NCBI GenBank assembly: GCA_009763385.1
Contig: CM019823.1
Span: 169,104,302-169,168,301, forward strand
DNA length: 64,000 nucleotides
Direction of reading: 5' to 3'
Origin: Coix lacryma-jobi var. lacryma-jobi
Lineage: Eukaryota > Streptophyta > Magnoliopsida > Poales > Poaceae
The notes beneath the pieces were generated by a model. The model was given only the letters and a program-made list of their open reading frames with translations. It was not told where the DNA came from and searched no databases. Made by a program: the position numbers and the translations under genes. Below, in pieces: positions 46,031-57,664 of this stretch; the stretch's first letter is position 1; each line of letters starts with the position of its first letter.

Positions 46031-47430
46031 TGTCGGTGTTTCGTCCCCGGGGGTATCACACCAACGAGTAATATGATCGCGTGCTTCTCTCCTGGATGGT
46101 GATGCAAGAGGTCACAAGGATTTATCCTGGTTCGGGCAAAGAAGGCCCTACGTCCAGCGGGGGGGGGGGGATGTTCTTGTATTACTTGCACCTAAGTGCT
46201 TGTACAGGGGCGAATACAAGCTCAGTGAGCGTGGACCGGAGTCCGGACTCGTGTTTGTGTGTGGACTCGTGTCTTGTGTGACCGTCTCCGTATATGCCCT
46301 CTCCCTGGTGAAGGGCCCTGGCGTCCCCTTTTATAGAACAAGAGGAGGCCAGGGCTTACAGGATGGACGCCTGTCAGCGCTCGGTATGGCGGAGGGTAGG
46401 AACTCTGTCTTGTCGAGGCTGCTGTAGCCAACGTGGGCGTTGCTGTAGAGGCGTCCTTGAAGCGTGGCCTCCATCCCGGGCGCGGTCACGGAGGCGTGGC
46501 GGAGTGGAAGCCGTACAGCGCCCATTCCGGCTGGTACAGGATGTAGCGGGGTCCCTCCAGGTCTTGGAGTACCTGTCTTCCAAGAGTGAGAGAGCTTGTC
46601 AGGGCTCGAGGGGCGCGGGGCCGGCCTCGAGGTGATGCCACGGGGGCTCGAGGGGCGCGGAGCCGGCCTCGAGGTGGCGTTTGCAGGGGCTCAAGGGGCG
46701 CGGAGTCAGCCTCGAGGTGTTGCAGTGCAGGGCTCGAGGGGCGCGTAGCCGGCCTCGAGGGGTACAGTGCATGGCATGGCCGAACAGTGCTGTACTGGTG
46801 CCCTTTTGCCCATGCTTGTGGTGAAAACGAGACTTGACCTTTACACCGAGTTACTGTGGTACGTGTTGTGCACCAGTGGACATGACCGGAGTAGGTGAAG
46901 GCATTAAATGCGTGGTATGGGGCTGGTACGGCTGTCTGTACCGCTCGAGGTCCGTGCGTCAAGGCTCGAGGTGTAGGGGCGCGCTCGCCCGAGGCCTAGA
47001 GGGCTCGGGAGAGACGGAGAGCGAGAGGCGCCCGAGGCCTGGCTCAGAGGGCTCGGGCGAGGCGGAGAAAGAGAGCGTTCGCTCGAGGCCGGGAGTGGGT
47101 TCCCGGCTGGAGGGCTCGGGCGAGACGAAGATAGAGCGTTCGCCCGAGGCCTGGCTGGGAGGGCTCGGGCGAGACGGAGATAGAGCGTTCGCCCGAGACC
47201 TGGCTGGGAGGGCTCGGGCGAGACGGAGATAGAGCGTTCGCCCGAGACCTGGCTGGGAGGGCGGGCGAGACGGAGATGGGGCGTTCGCCCGAGGCCTGGC
47301 TGGGAGGGCTCGGGCGAGACGGAGATAGAGCGTTCGCACGAGGCCTGGCTGGGAGGGCTCGGGCGAGACGGAGATTGAGTGCTCGGGTGTTTGCGTTGAT
47401 TGGGGGTACCCCTTTTTTGTACCACCGACA
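46031..47430 (-). repeat. 5' LTR of element B
   Basis: 1400 bp, paired with 40562-41962. TATA box on the minus strand (CTATAAAAGGGG, near 46327-46338). Tandem array at about 46984-47374. The PBS lies at 46013-46029. Confidence 0.94.
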
Positions 47431-47435
47431 TACGG

Positions 47436-48506
47436 CGGCTGTGAAGGCAAGGGCAAAGTAAAGAGTCCCTCACCCCTCACTCGATATTTATAAAAGAAAA
47501 CCCCGACGGCGGGGGTCTCCCACGGCAGAGGAAAGGTAACCGCACACATTTAATGCGCCCACCTAACCATGTCTCGAGCCGGTTGACAGGTACACGCGAC
47601 GACTCCTCATTCGCTCCACTACCAGGGCCCACCACGACCGCCGCTCCGACTTCATGTCCGTCGTCCTGGCGCCACGATCTCCACTCCCTGACAGTTTTCG
47701 CCCAAAAAGGCGCGCCCAACGGGCAGAAGGATTCCAAACGAGGGAGGCTTCTTCAAGAAGGTAAAAACGGGCCCCGACCCTTCCAAGTCTCGAGGCAGCG
47801 AAGGCTGGCCCTCGAAGAGGGTTCGACAACCGGCTTCGAGCACCCGAGTCAGGGACACCAAGGGCCGCCACTCGCAGCATCGCTCGAGGGCCAAGCCCTC
47901 GGGGCCCCTCACGTGTATCCAAGGCAGGGCACATGACATGTAGTGAGATCCCCTTGGAGGGAGGCATCGAGCCACCAGGTCCTATCGAATGGACCCGGCA
48001 TTCCTGCAGACCGAGCGCCCATGCTTTATGAGATCGCCTCAGGGATTCAGTCGCCCTATCGAACGGGGCACGAGGTTCTCACTTGGATTCCCCCATTACC
48101 AGCTCACCGGAACCTCGATACTCGCCCGCTCGTGGTAGTACGAGGCATCCCCCTCGCATCGATCGAAAGGACTCGCGGGATGACAAGCCAGGGCAACTGA
48201 CGTGCCGGACAGCTCGAAGAGCCGGCCGGTCGGTTCAGCCTGGCACCCCTCGACGAAAGAGGGTCGAAGAACTCGGGGGCTCGACACTCCCGAACCTAAA
48301 AACGTAACTAACACTCACACTCCGTGAAAAAGCCCACGAAGGAGTCCTAACCACTCCCCCATGGCCTCGGGGCTACACCCGGGTGTCGCTCGCGCGCACC
48401 CCGGATCAAAACAACCAACCCCTCGAGAACCAGTTAGCTAACCCTCGAGATCCGGTAGGGAGCCCCTGCTCGAGTGCTAGCACTCGAACAAGGGCTCGGG
48501 GGCTAC
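47436..48506. promoter_or_regulatory. 3' non-coding part of A with a presumed promoter for the antisense ORF
   Basis: On the minus strand, CTTTTATAAATATCGAGTG (47479-47497) is a good TATA box pointing at the antisense ORF. Element B has landed between it and the ATG at 40472, adding 6.9 kb to the leader. The rest up to the PPT (48491-48506) is non-coding and rich in CTCGAG. Confidence 0.5.
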
Positions 48507-49676
48507 TGTCGGGGGACCACAAAAGGAGTACCCCCAATCAATGCAAAACAAATAAGTTAAACCTAGAGCACCAATTAATAAGAGACCTAACTAGTCTAAC
48601 CCCCTAAAAACCAACCCCTCGAGGCCTACAACGCCGGCCCACTGCCAGGAAGCCTGGGCCCGCCAAAGCCTTACCGACCGCCTCATGGTAGCCTACCTCT
48701 CGAGCCCCGGCACATAGGCCTCGAGCCCACTACAGCCGTACGCCATTCCTCGAGACCCCACGTGGGGACCTCGAGCCTCTCTAACACGGTAACCGATCCC
48801 TCGAGACACATCATACCTCCCTCGAGCAGTGCCAGACATCGGATACCAGCCCCATACTGCGCATTTAATGGGTCCACCTACTCCGGTCACATCCTCTAGT
48901 ACATGACGTATGCCACAGTGAACTGGGGCCACAGTCAAACCTCGTTTTCACCACAAGCTTGGGCAAAAGGGCACAAGTACAACACTGTTAGGCCATACCC
49001 TGCACTGTAGCACCCTCGAGCCACATCTCGAGACCTGGATTCCCGCTGTACGGCCGGGTTTTCCGGGACTTGCCCATACCTGCGGGGGCTCGAGCCCCCC
49101 GTTGGCGCCACCTTGAGGCCGGCCCTGCGCCCCTCGAGCCCTGACTGCTTTCATGCTATTGGAGGACAGGTACCCCAAGACCCGGAGGGACCCTGCCACG
49201 TCCTGTACGTGCCGGAATGGGAGCTGCACGGCCTCCACGTCGCCACACCTCCACGTCCGCGCCCGGGATGGAAGCCACGCTTCAAGGACGCCTCAACAGC
49301 AACCCCCACGCCGGCTCCAGTGACCTCGACAAGACAGAATTCCAACCCTTCGCCGTATTGGGCGTTGTACATGTCACTCCTGTGTAACCCTGGCCTCCTC
49401 TTGTTCTATAAAAGAGGACACCAGGGCCCTTCACGCACACGGGTCCACACGAGACACACACGAGTCCAGACTCTCGTCCACACTCGTTGAGCTTGATTTG
49501 CCCCTGTACAAGCACTTAGGTGCAAGTAATACAAGAACCTCCTCCCCCACTTGACGTAGGGCCTTCTTTGCCGGAACCAGGATAAACCCTTGTGTCATCT
49601 TGCATCACAATCCAGGAAGAGAGCACGCGATCATATTACTAGTTGGTGTCATACCCCTGGGGTCGAAACACCGACA
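48507..49676 (+). repeat. 3' LTR of element A
   Basis: 1170-bp copy of 23544-24715. It ends GTCGAAACACCGACA at 49676, followed by the duplication AATAT. Confidence 0.95.
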
Positions 49677-50901
49677 AATATCGAACCCAAGGGAACCTAT
49701 AGCGTGGAGTCTCAAGTGTATAACCCCTGAGTAACTAACAAGGACGAAGAAGCTAAAAGTATAGAGGGGATCACTAAGGTTATCTAAATCCAACTTAAGA
49801 GTGATATGTTTATTATTCTTATTGGGGAAGTTGCCATAAAAGGTCACAACAGAGTATGATTCTTTTATGCAAATGTATAATCCTACCGAGCCTACACACG
49901 GGTAAGTGGACTATAGAAGAATCAACAAGGCTATAAGAGTCACCCTTGCGAACTACCACTACTACCGGCGTTATAGGAGGTAATATGAGCTATCAAGTCT
50001 AAGCACCACGCTTATACTATCCAACTACTCTAACTCTAGAGCGACTAGAATTAAAGTACTCAAAAGAGAGTCATAAACCTTAAGAACAATAAGAACAATA
50101 GCTCAAACTTAAATATAGATGTCGATTACCGAAACAATCGTGAAGCAAGTCGATGAAGAACTTGAATCCACAGGTACAAGATGAAGAAGTTGATCCGACA
50201 GGCCGGAGCTTCCTCTTGATCTCTTCCTCTCTCTCTCGCTTCTAGTTCTAGAATAAGACTAGGTCCTAATCCTACTTGAGGGGTATCTAGTCTTCTACTT
50301 GAAAGCTAACTCTTGATTACAACTAGATGAACTAGATCTAATTCTAGATGAACTAGAAGAGATTCATCTAGAGGGACCTCTAGTTCTACATTGGAACCCT
50401 AGTTTCTGATGTGGAGATGAATAATGAAGAGGGAGATGCCTGGAGAGGGGGGTCTGGGGCTGCTTATATAGCCCTGAGGGATCAACCGCGGCCGTTAGAT
50501 CAAACCGACTTCACGTAGGGCTGAGATGCATCTTAGAGGTCGGTGGAGGTAGCTTGCAGAAGACGGAAGCCAGCGGGCCCCGGGGGAGACCGACCGGTCT
50601 AAGGGTGGGACCGGTCGGTCCCACCTGGCGGCCTCTCGAGGTGTCCCGCCTCGTGGTGTCCTTTGGTGTCCTCTAGAACCTTCTGGAATATTCCTGACGT
50701 GTCGGTTGCGTTATCTCGCGTCGGTTTCCTTCTAGGGGAAGCAATCAGCGCTGGTTTCCTGGTTTAGTCCCTGCAGAATCACAATTCACCAAAACTCGTG
50801 GAATATTGTCAATTAAAACCCTAAACCTTTGTTGGTGATTGAATTCATGCCCTTTTCATATTTAATTATCCTCTAATTTTGATGGATAACCAGCGTCAAC
50901 A
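49677..50901 (-). mobile_element. Solo LTR E, right part
   Basis: It continues 23543 and ends GCGTCAACA at 50901, followed by CTTCT (50902-50906). The total without A is about 1.3 kb. A minus-strand TATA box (GGGCTATATAAGCAGC, near 50460-50475) suggests minus orientation. The phrase GGGACCGGTCGGTCCC at 50609-50624 is a perfect palindrome. There is no coding region, PBS or PPT. Confidence 0.8.
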
Positions 50902-51607
50902 CTTCTCTCAAAGGAATAGCTTCAACCCATTTGGTGAAATAGTCTGTTGCCACCAATACAAATTTGTGCCCCTTGCTAGATGCTGGAAATATTTGGCCAA
51001 TCAAATCTATTCCTCATCCTCTAAATGGCCATGGCTTTGTGATCGGATTCATGGCTGATGCCGGAGACTTCTGAACATTACTAAACCTTTGGCATTCCTG
51101 ACATCCTTTATAATACTTAAAACAATCTTCCAAAATGTTCGGCCTAAAATATCCCTCTCTTCTGATCATCCATTTCATTTTATGAGCAGATTGATGTGCA
51201 CCACAAACTCCTTCGTGGATTTCTCCCATCAGAACTTTGGCCTCTTCTTGACTAATACATTTAAAAAGCACACCATCGATTGTTTATGATAAAGTTGATC
51301 CTCAAGAAGGAAAATTTCGTAGCCTTATACCTTAATTTTCTGGATACTTGCTGTGATGGATTCTTCAGGTATTCAACAATCTCGATCCTCCAGTCATCAC
51401 TGTCGGCAACTTCATTATTCAGTACCTCAACAACTTGCCAATATCCAGATGTACTTTGAGCTAAAGGATTAGCTTCTTGATTCTGACATCTAGGAATATG
51501 TTTTATGACAACAGAAGAGAAAGAATTAAGCAATTCAAGACACTTTTCATAATGCTTTCTCAGGATGTCATCTTTGCATTTGTATAGGCCGAGCAATTGA
51601 TTAATCA
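50902..51607 (-). pseudogene. Integrase N-terminus and RNase H end of element C
   Basis: This holds the RNase H C-terminal helix region (LYKCKDDILRKHYEKCLELL) and then, in another frame, the integrase HHCC finger (EIHEGVCGAHQSAHKM...CQECQRF) and the first part of the core (FTKWVEAIPLRE), where E interrupts it at 50901. It continues at 23448. Confidence 0.85.
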
Positions 51608-53386
51608 CTAATTGAGAATCTCTAAAACTTCAATAGTCTCGGCCCCTACCTCACACAAAAGCTGAAGTCCTTTGAATAGTGCTTCATACTCAGCCTGATT
51701 ATTAGTGGAGGTTGGATCAATTGAGAAAGCAAACTCAAAACTTCCTCCTTGAGGAGAAACAAGAACAATACCAATGCCCCCACCTTGTTTGCAATTGGAA
51801 CCATCAAAGAACAAAGCCCATGGGGTAAAGTCTAAAGTTTTAATTTCTAATTTCTGCTATGATGATAGTACAAAATCGGCTATTACCTGACCCTTAACCG
51901 CTTTAGCCGATTCATACTTCAAGTCAAATTCTGATAATGCAAGAATCCACTTTCCAATCCTTCCATTTAGTATAGGCATAGATAACATATGTTTGATCAC
52001 GTCAAACTTCGATACCACCATGCACTAAGAAGAAAACAGGTAATGTCGAAGTTTGGTACACGAGAAGTACAAACACAGACATAATTTTTCAACAGAAGAA
52101 TACCTTGTTTCCAGGTCAAGCAGTCTTCTACTGAGATAGAATACCACCCTTTCCTTGCCTTCAAATTCTTGCATTAAGGTCGATCCGATTGTATGATTAT
52201 CGGCTGACACGTACAATTTGAAAGGTTTGTTCCTTTGAGGAGGAATCAATACCAGCAGAGACTTCATATACTCTTTGATCTCATCAAATGCTCTTTGTTG
52301 CTCATTTCCCCATTTAAACTCTTGATCATCCTTTAACTTTAACAAAACTGAGAACGGTAAAATCCTGGCTGATAGATTTGAAACAAATCTCCCGATGAAA
52401 TTAATTTTACCGATCAAAGATTGTAGTTGCGCTTTCGTGGTTGGTGGTACCGCTTTGTCAATGGCATCATAGCTCTTTTGGCCAACTTCAATTCCTTTTT
52501 CATGTACCATAAACCCCAAGAATTGACCGGCCAACACCCCAAATGCACATTTGTGAGGATTCATCCTTAAGCCATGTTTCTTCGCACATTCAAGAGTGTC
52601 TCTGAGATCCTTAAGATGCTTTTGATAATCTTTGGATTTTACCATCACATCATCAATATAAATTTCAACAATCCTGTCGATCAACTCATGAAAGATATAA
52701 TTCATAGCCTCTGATAAGTTGCATAGGCATTCTTAAGCCCAAAGGTCATGACCACCCACTCATATAAGCCTATAGCGTCTGGACATCTGAATGCAGTTTT
52801 ATGTACATCTTCTTTAGCCATAAAAATCTGATTATAACCAGCATTGCCATCCATAAAACTGATAACCTTATGTCCTGCTGCTGCATCAACCAACATGTCC
52901 GCCACTGGCATTGGGTAACCATCCATTAGAGTTGCTTTATTCAGATCCCTGAAGTCAATACAAACCCTTATTTTTCCATTTTTCTTATACACAGGGACTA
53001 CACTAGATATCCATTCTGCATATCTACATTGCCGAATAAAATTAGCTTCATAAAGCCGAGTAATTTCCGTCTTTACATCGGCCATAACTTATGCTCTAAT
53101 CCTCCTCGGAGCTTGTTTTACCCGGCCGACTCCCATGTTTAATAGGCAGCCGCTGTTCAACCAAGGATCGATCAAGACCGGGCATTTCAGAATAATCCCA
53201 AGCAAAACACTCTTTATACTCTTTTAATAACGCAACAAATTTTTGCCTAAGTTTGGGATCCAACTTAGCACTAATGTATGTCACTCTCGGCTTATCACCG
53301 TTTCCAATATCAACTGCTTCCAATTCATCAGCTAATGTAAAACCCTTACCCATCTTATTCTCATCTTCGTTAACTGTATAATCCAT
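51608..53386 (-). pseudogene. RT and RNase H of element C (frameshifted; no protease)
   Basis: Pieces in three frames: a pre-RT linker (ECFAWDYSEMPGLDRSLVE, 53096-53386); RT fingers and palm (IRVCIDFRDLNKATLMDGYP, 52702-53085); RT palm with the box EIYIDDVMVKS and the thumb (52025-52705); RNase H (MFFDGSNCKQGGGIGIVL; NNQAEYEALFKGLQ, 51608-51814). Frame changes lie near 53090 and 52703. The linker follows the gag end within about 12 bases, leaving no room for a protease, which other family members have here. Confidence 0.88.
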
Positions 53387-53397
53387 TAAATAACTTT

Positions 53398-55969
53398 TTA
53401 GAAGCCGACTGCTTGGATCGGTTGTTGACCTTCGTCGGTTGCCTTGAGAAAGTCCTCTTTATGATCAGAGGATCTAAATTCAGCAGGTAACATGAACAGA
53501 GCAGAAATATTAGCCGATGACTCACCCTTATCGATTATCTGCTTGACTTGCCAGACTTTGGGTTTCTTCTTCTGGTCTTCATCGTTTCTTAACCTCTGAA
53601 CTCGTCGCTTCTGGCTTCTGGTCAAGCCACCAGGACACCATTTCCCCTCCTGCCAAGGATGATCATGATCGGCTAATCTTGCTCCAAGCCGACTATGAAC
53701 ACTTTTATTTTTTATGCGCCGATCTGTATTTTCAAATCTCAACCTTTCATGTACAGATCGGCGGTTGTCTCTCGACTGCCTATATTCTTGATATTGATCA
53801 CTGCATTCTGGACAATTGCGAAGAGTAGGAAGTTTTAAACCTTCATTCCAACAATGCCTGAAGAAAGGACAGTCCCATGATTCTTTTCTTCATCCCTGAT
53901 GTGTCTTCTTTCTTCATGAGACCTCCTATACTCTTCTTCTTCAAGCCACTCCTGATATTCTCGTTCATCCTTTTCCCTTTGCATATGGCTCCTCTCCTTC
54001 TGACGTTGCCACTTGTTTAATAAGATTCTGACAGTTGGACGCCTCTTTGCTTCACCAGCCCTTGAAGTTTCAGGTTGATCATGTTGATCATTATTTCCTT
54101 TCATCTCCTGATACTCCTTGGCTATCAATTGTTTCTTTGGATCAACTATCCCGGCTGCTCTGGCTATATCAGAAGTCAAAACCCTGATTTCGCTTTGAGG
54201 TGCTGGAGCCACCATGTTTTGTGGGAAAGGATGGTCGTTGATGCTCATGCCTTTGGTCTTTTCTAGGCCAATTCTCCCTTTAACAATTGCCCTCTGTATC
54301 ATGTCTCTGAAAACTCGATAATCATTAGTAGTATGGGTACCAGAATTATGAAATTTGCAGTACCTTTTATTTTTAAGCTCTTTGGCCGATGGGATAGCAT
54401 GATTCCCAGTCAATTTAATTTGACCTTTCTTCAGTAAGTAATCAAATATCTTGTCGACCTTGGTGATGTCGAAGCTATACTTTACATCTTTCTCGGTACT
54501 TTTAACCTTTGCCCAAGGCATGTACTCGTTATTTCTCCAAACCCAGTCTACAGCAGCTACTTCTTCATCATTTTCATCTTTTGAATCATTGTCTTCATCT
54601 TGCAAGAAAACATGACTCTCTGCATTGTAGGCTTTCTTAGATTTAAAGACCTGATTGTACCGATTTTGGGCATCAATACCTGCTACCTTTTTAGCCAAAT
54701 CGTCCATGTTGTTACAACCAAAGCCGATTCTTTCCCTGATGGTAGGTATCAATCCTCGAATTGCAATGCTGACCACTTATGAATCTGGCAATGTTAAAGA
54801 ATAGCATTGATTCTTCACTTCTCTGAACCTTTGGAGGTACTGGCATCCAGACTCATTATTCGTTTGCTTTGTATCGATTAAATACACTAAGCCTTTTTCC
54901 AATACTCCAAAGCCGAAATACTTATGGAATTTATCTTTCAAGTCATCCCAGCTCTGAATGAAATTAGGTGGCAGAGATGAAAACCATGAAAAAGCCGAAC
55001 CAGACAGAGAGAGAGAGGAAACATTCTGACTTTTAGTGCTTGTTCATTACCAATCTCTCCGAGCTGGACTAGGAACTGGGTTATATGTTCCATGGTTGTC
55101 ACTGAACCGGTTCCTGTGAACTTGGCAAAATCAGGAATTCTATATCTCGGAGGAAGAACAACTTGATCAAACCATTCTGGATGTGGCTTTTTGTAACTAG
55201 TCATTGTAGATTTTGGCGTCAAGCCAAATTGCTTCTGAACCAGGTCAGTTACACGACTCATTAGTTGATCAATCTGATTCACCGGCTTTTGATAGCCGAT
55301 GTTCTGCCCCACGAGGGTATTACCATTATACCCTAGGTTTTCTTGAGCGTCTAAAGTATAAAAATCAGACACATAATGATACCCCTGAGGTATATCACCA
55401 GGTGTTATGCTCCCTTGATACGGTGGTGCATTGAAGTCTCTTGTAATGCGCCTTGTATGAGGAGCTATTTTTATAGCCGATGAGTACATGTTATTACTCA
55501 TAATCGGCTGTTGCACTGGCTGCAGGGTCATGCCTCCAGGGTTAATCATTATCTGACCTCCATCGCCATTTGGGCCATTAATTTGGGGTCTAGTAGAAGT
55601 TCCAGCTCATTGACTGTTTCCAACAGTATATGTTAGACCCCTTCTGTCACCACCCATGTTGAAAGCTTCTTTAATGGCATTTGTGAGGCTGTTGAGAAAA
55701 ACCACATGATTTGTCAAGGTGGCAGACATTGCCTTGCTGATTATTTCTTGCATGGCATTGTATTGGACCTGGACCATTGGATCAACATGACCGTCAAAGA
55801 CCACTCTTGGAAGGTGAGTTTTCTGAACTATCTTCTTATCCCTGGTCCTGCTGAAGCTCAATAAGCACAAATGTCGATACTGATCAACAGTCTCGTCTAT
55901 TAAGTGTTGAGTTTCCTCTAGGAGGTCCTCCATTTTCACGCGTAGTACTTCTTCGTTGTCAAACGTCAT
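53398..55969 (-). pseudogene. gag region of element C (broken)
   Basis: It starts ATG at 55969 (MTFDNEEVLRVKMEDLLEE), about 20 bases after the PBS. The frame is stopped by TGA at 55607-55609 (probably from CGA), continues to 54938 with the gag domain start (RYRIPDFAKFTGTGSVTTME), shifts, and resumes at 54776 (SIAIRGLIPTIRERIGFG). A zinc-knuckle-like RYCKFHNSGTHTTNDY has lost its last Cys. A basic region (KRRPTVRILLNKWQRQKER) and the last part (ALFMLPAEFRSSDHKEDFLK) end at 53398. Confidence 0.82.
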
Positions 55970-55988
55970 GATTTAGACGATTGGGTCC

Positions 55989-56009
55989 CACCGGGCATGC
56001 CAAAAAATG
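55989..56009 (-). other. Primer-binding site of element C
   Basis: On the minus strand, CATTTTTTGGCATGCCCGG then TGGGAC directly follows the 5' LTR. Near-identical to the PBS of D. Confidence 0.75.
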
Positions 56010-57664
56010 TGTTGACACAAAATCTCGGTCGACAGCGCCAACACACTCGTGCGCACGGTCCTTAGAGGAGTACGGAGCAGGTCCTGACCTCCTGGACCTT
56101 CAGCAAGCGGTGGAGCCGATTCTCAGCAAAATCGACCTAGGGCGTGCCAGTCAATTTGACCTGTAATTGACAAGAAAAAGAAAAAGATCATTAAATCGTG
56201 GAACCTGCCGGTTTGGTGCCAGATAGTTCCAAAATATACAGCTCTGATATAACCATTTGTCTTTAGGAGATTGACTACAAAGTCAACTCCCATGTGATTG
56301 CATGAAAAAAGACATTGAGAAAATATGAAGCATAACAGCTATAACATATATGAAAGAGCGTTTATAATAAATAAACAGCCGGTAAGCTTGAAAGATGTTT
56401 AACAGAAAAGATCTATGCATACATCTAAATGTCATGAAAACAACGTATCGGCTAATTGCACGAGCAGTTCTATCCATTAACAGTGGGGTTTTCCATACAG
56501 CCATAATAACAGATAGATCGATAAAATAACTTAAACACAATAGTAGCGTGTCTCCATACAGCCTTAATGATGATCAAGCTAGATCACGTCTCGTGCAAAA
56601 AGTAGATCCATTATTTCTAAGCCATTTAAAAGAACACATTATGAAGAAAGCATAACTGGATCAGCTATTTTTAGCCGATTCAGGGTCCATGAGGCACGAA
56701 CAAGATCTACCCATTAAAACTATGATTTGATCTAAAATGGACAAACTTAATCTATTATATATATCAGTGGGGTTCGGAAATACAACCGTAATAGACATAC
56801 TATATCAAATCTATCTGTTCTTAGATTAGATCGTGATTTTATCGAGTATCTCGAACGCACAACATGTAACAACCAAGATTGACAAAATAGTCGATGAAAA
56901 GCTTGAATCGGCTATTTTCTCTATTGTGAGCGTGTAAACCTCAAAACAGCCGAAACAAAGCTTCTTTTAGGCTTGAACTACTTTGTCAATCTTGATTGGG
57001 CAGAATGTTGTTTGAAAACATAAAGAAACAATAAATAAAGCATAAAACAACATTGGTAACTTAAAGAATCTACTAGCTTGCCAAGCCAGAAGAGCCGATA
57101 ACTAGTCAAGATTGACTAAAGCAAGAGATTGATCAGAGTCAAGACAGTCTCGCAAAAGACGAACTTAGACTGATAACTAGCTATGCCATAGCTTAACAAG
57201 AGTTTGGTCGATGCCAATGCAGCCTTATTACACGATGACACAAGCCATTGGTGAAACTTACAAGCAAACCGGAGATCGGTCGATGTCGATGCAGCTCTGC
57301 CTGATTGAAGGTCTCGCCGAGATCTACGTTACTTCTACTCCTAGGGTTTTGGCCGAGGGCCGATATATTGATTGATTGGATCTCCTTACAAAATTCGGGT
57401 TTCTAGCTATTTATAACCCGATTGACTCCTGCCCTAACACGAGTAGATTACAAAAAAGGTAAAAATAAAAGACAACCCGAACTTGAACTCCTTGGTTGAG
57501 CCCAACACGTCTTCGAAGCCCATCGCGTTGGTCCACATGAAGTTTTCTGGTTACGCTTGACCCACGCAAGCTTCTTTATTTTTAGGCCGATCCTTTTCCT
57601 TAATAAATCAGCAGTTTATAATTACAAAATAATAATCTTCTCGGCCCAAAATCTGGTGTAAACA
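56010..57664 (-). repeat. 5' LTR of element C
   Basis: 1655-bp copy of 13263-14902, followed by AAAGC. The minus-strand TATA box lies near 57410-57423. The stem-loop set is at 56470-56795. Confidence 0.93.

Larger units (their letters stand above)
40562..47430 (-). mobile_element. Element B: deletion derivative of the A family, TSD TACGG
   Basis: LTRs 40562-41962 and 46031-47430 run TGTCGGTG...CACCGACA, with TACGG duplicated at 40557-40561 and 47431-47435. On the minus strand the PBS (next to 46030) and PPT (GCTCGGGGGCTAC, next to 41963) are present. Inside are a frameshifted gag, a piece of the RNase H-integrase linker, the last residues of pol, a spacer and a stub of the antisense ORF. RT, most of RNase H, integrase and the antisense ORF body are absent. 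It is inserted upstream of the ATG of A's antisense ORF. Confidence 0.94.
23544..49676 (+). mobile_element. Element A: Tat-lineage Ty3/gypsy retrotransposon, TSD AATAT, with two insertions
   Basis: LTRs 23544-24715 and 48507-49676 run TGTCGRGGGACC...CGACA. The duplication AATAT is exact (23539-23543, 49677-49681). Reading rightwards: 5' LTR, PBS, gag, protease-RT-RNase H-integrase in one frame, a spacer, an antisense multi-exon ORF (31889-40472, minus), a 3' non-coding part, PPT AGGGCTCGGGGGCTAC and 3' LTR. Without F and B it is about 15.04 kb. It is inserted in solo LTR E. Confidence 0.95.
13263..57664 (-). mobile_element. Element C: Tat-lineage Ty3/gypsy retrotransposon, TSD AAAGC, with nested insertions
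   Basis: The two LTRs (13263-14902 and 56010-57664) run TGTTTACAC...GTGTCAACA in element orientation and are flanked by the exact 5-bp duplication AAAGC (13258-13262 and 57665-57669). Reading from right to left: 5' LTR, PBS, gag, RT, RNase H, integrase (split by E, which holds A), an antisense intron-containing ORF on the plus strand (split by D), PPT and 3' LTR. Without inserts it is about 10.65 kb. The sense coding region has several frameshifts and stops, and no protease domain can be found, so the copy is defective. The domain order and the antisense ORF beyond integrase place it in the Tat clade (established for Grande- and RIRE2-like elements). Confidence 0.93.

Noticed and set aside
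40562..47430. Element B as a complete coding element
   Set aside because: RT, most of RNase H, integrase and the antisense ORF body are missing, and gag is frameshifted.
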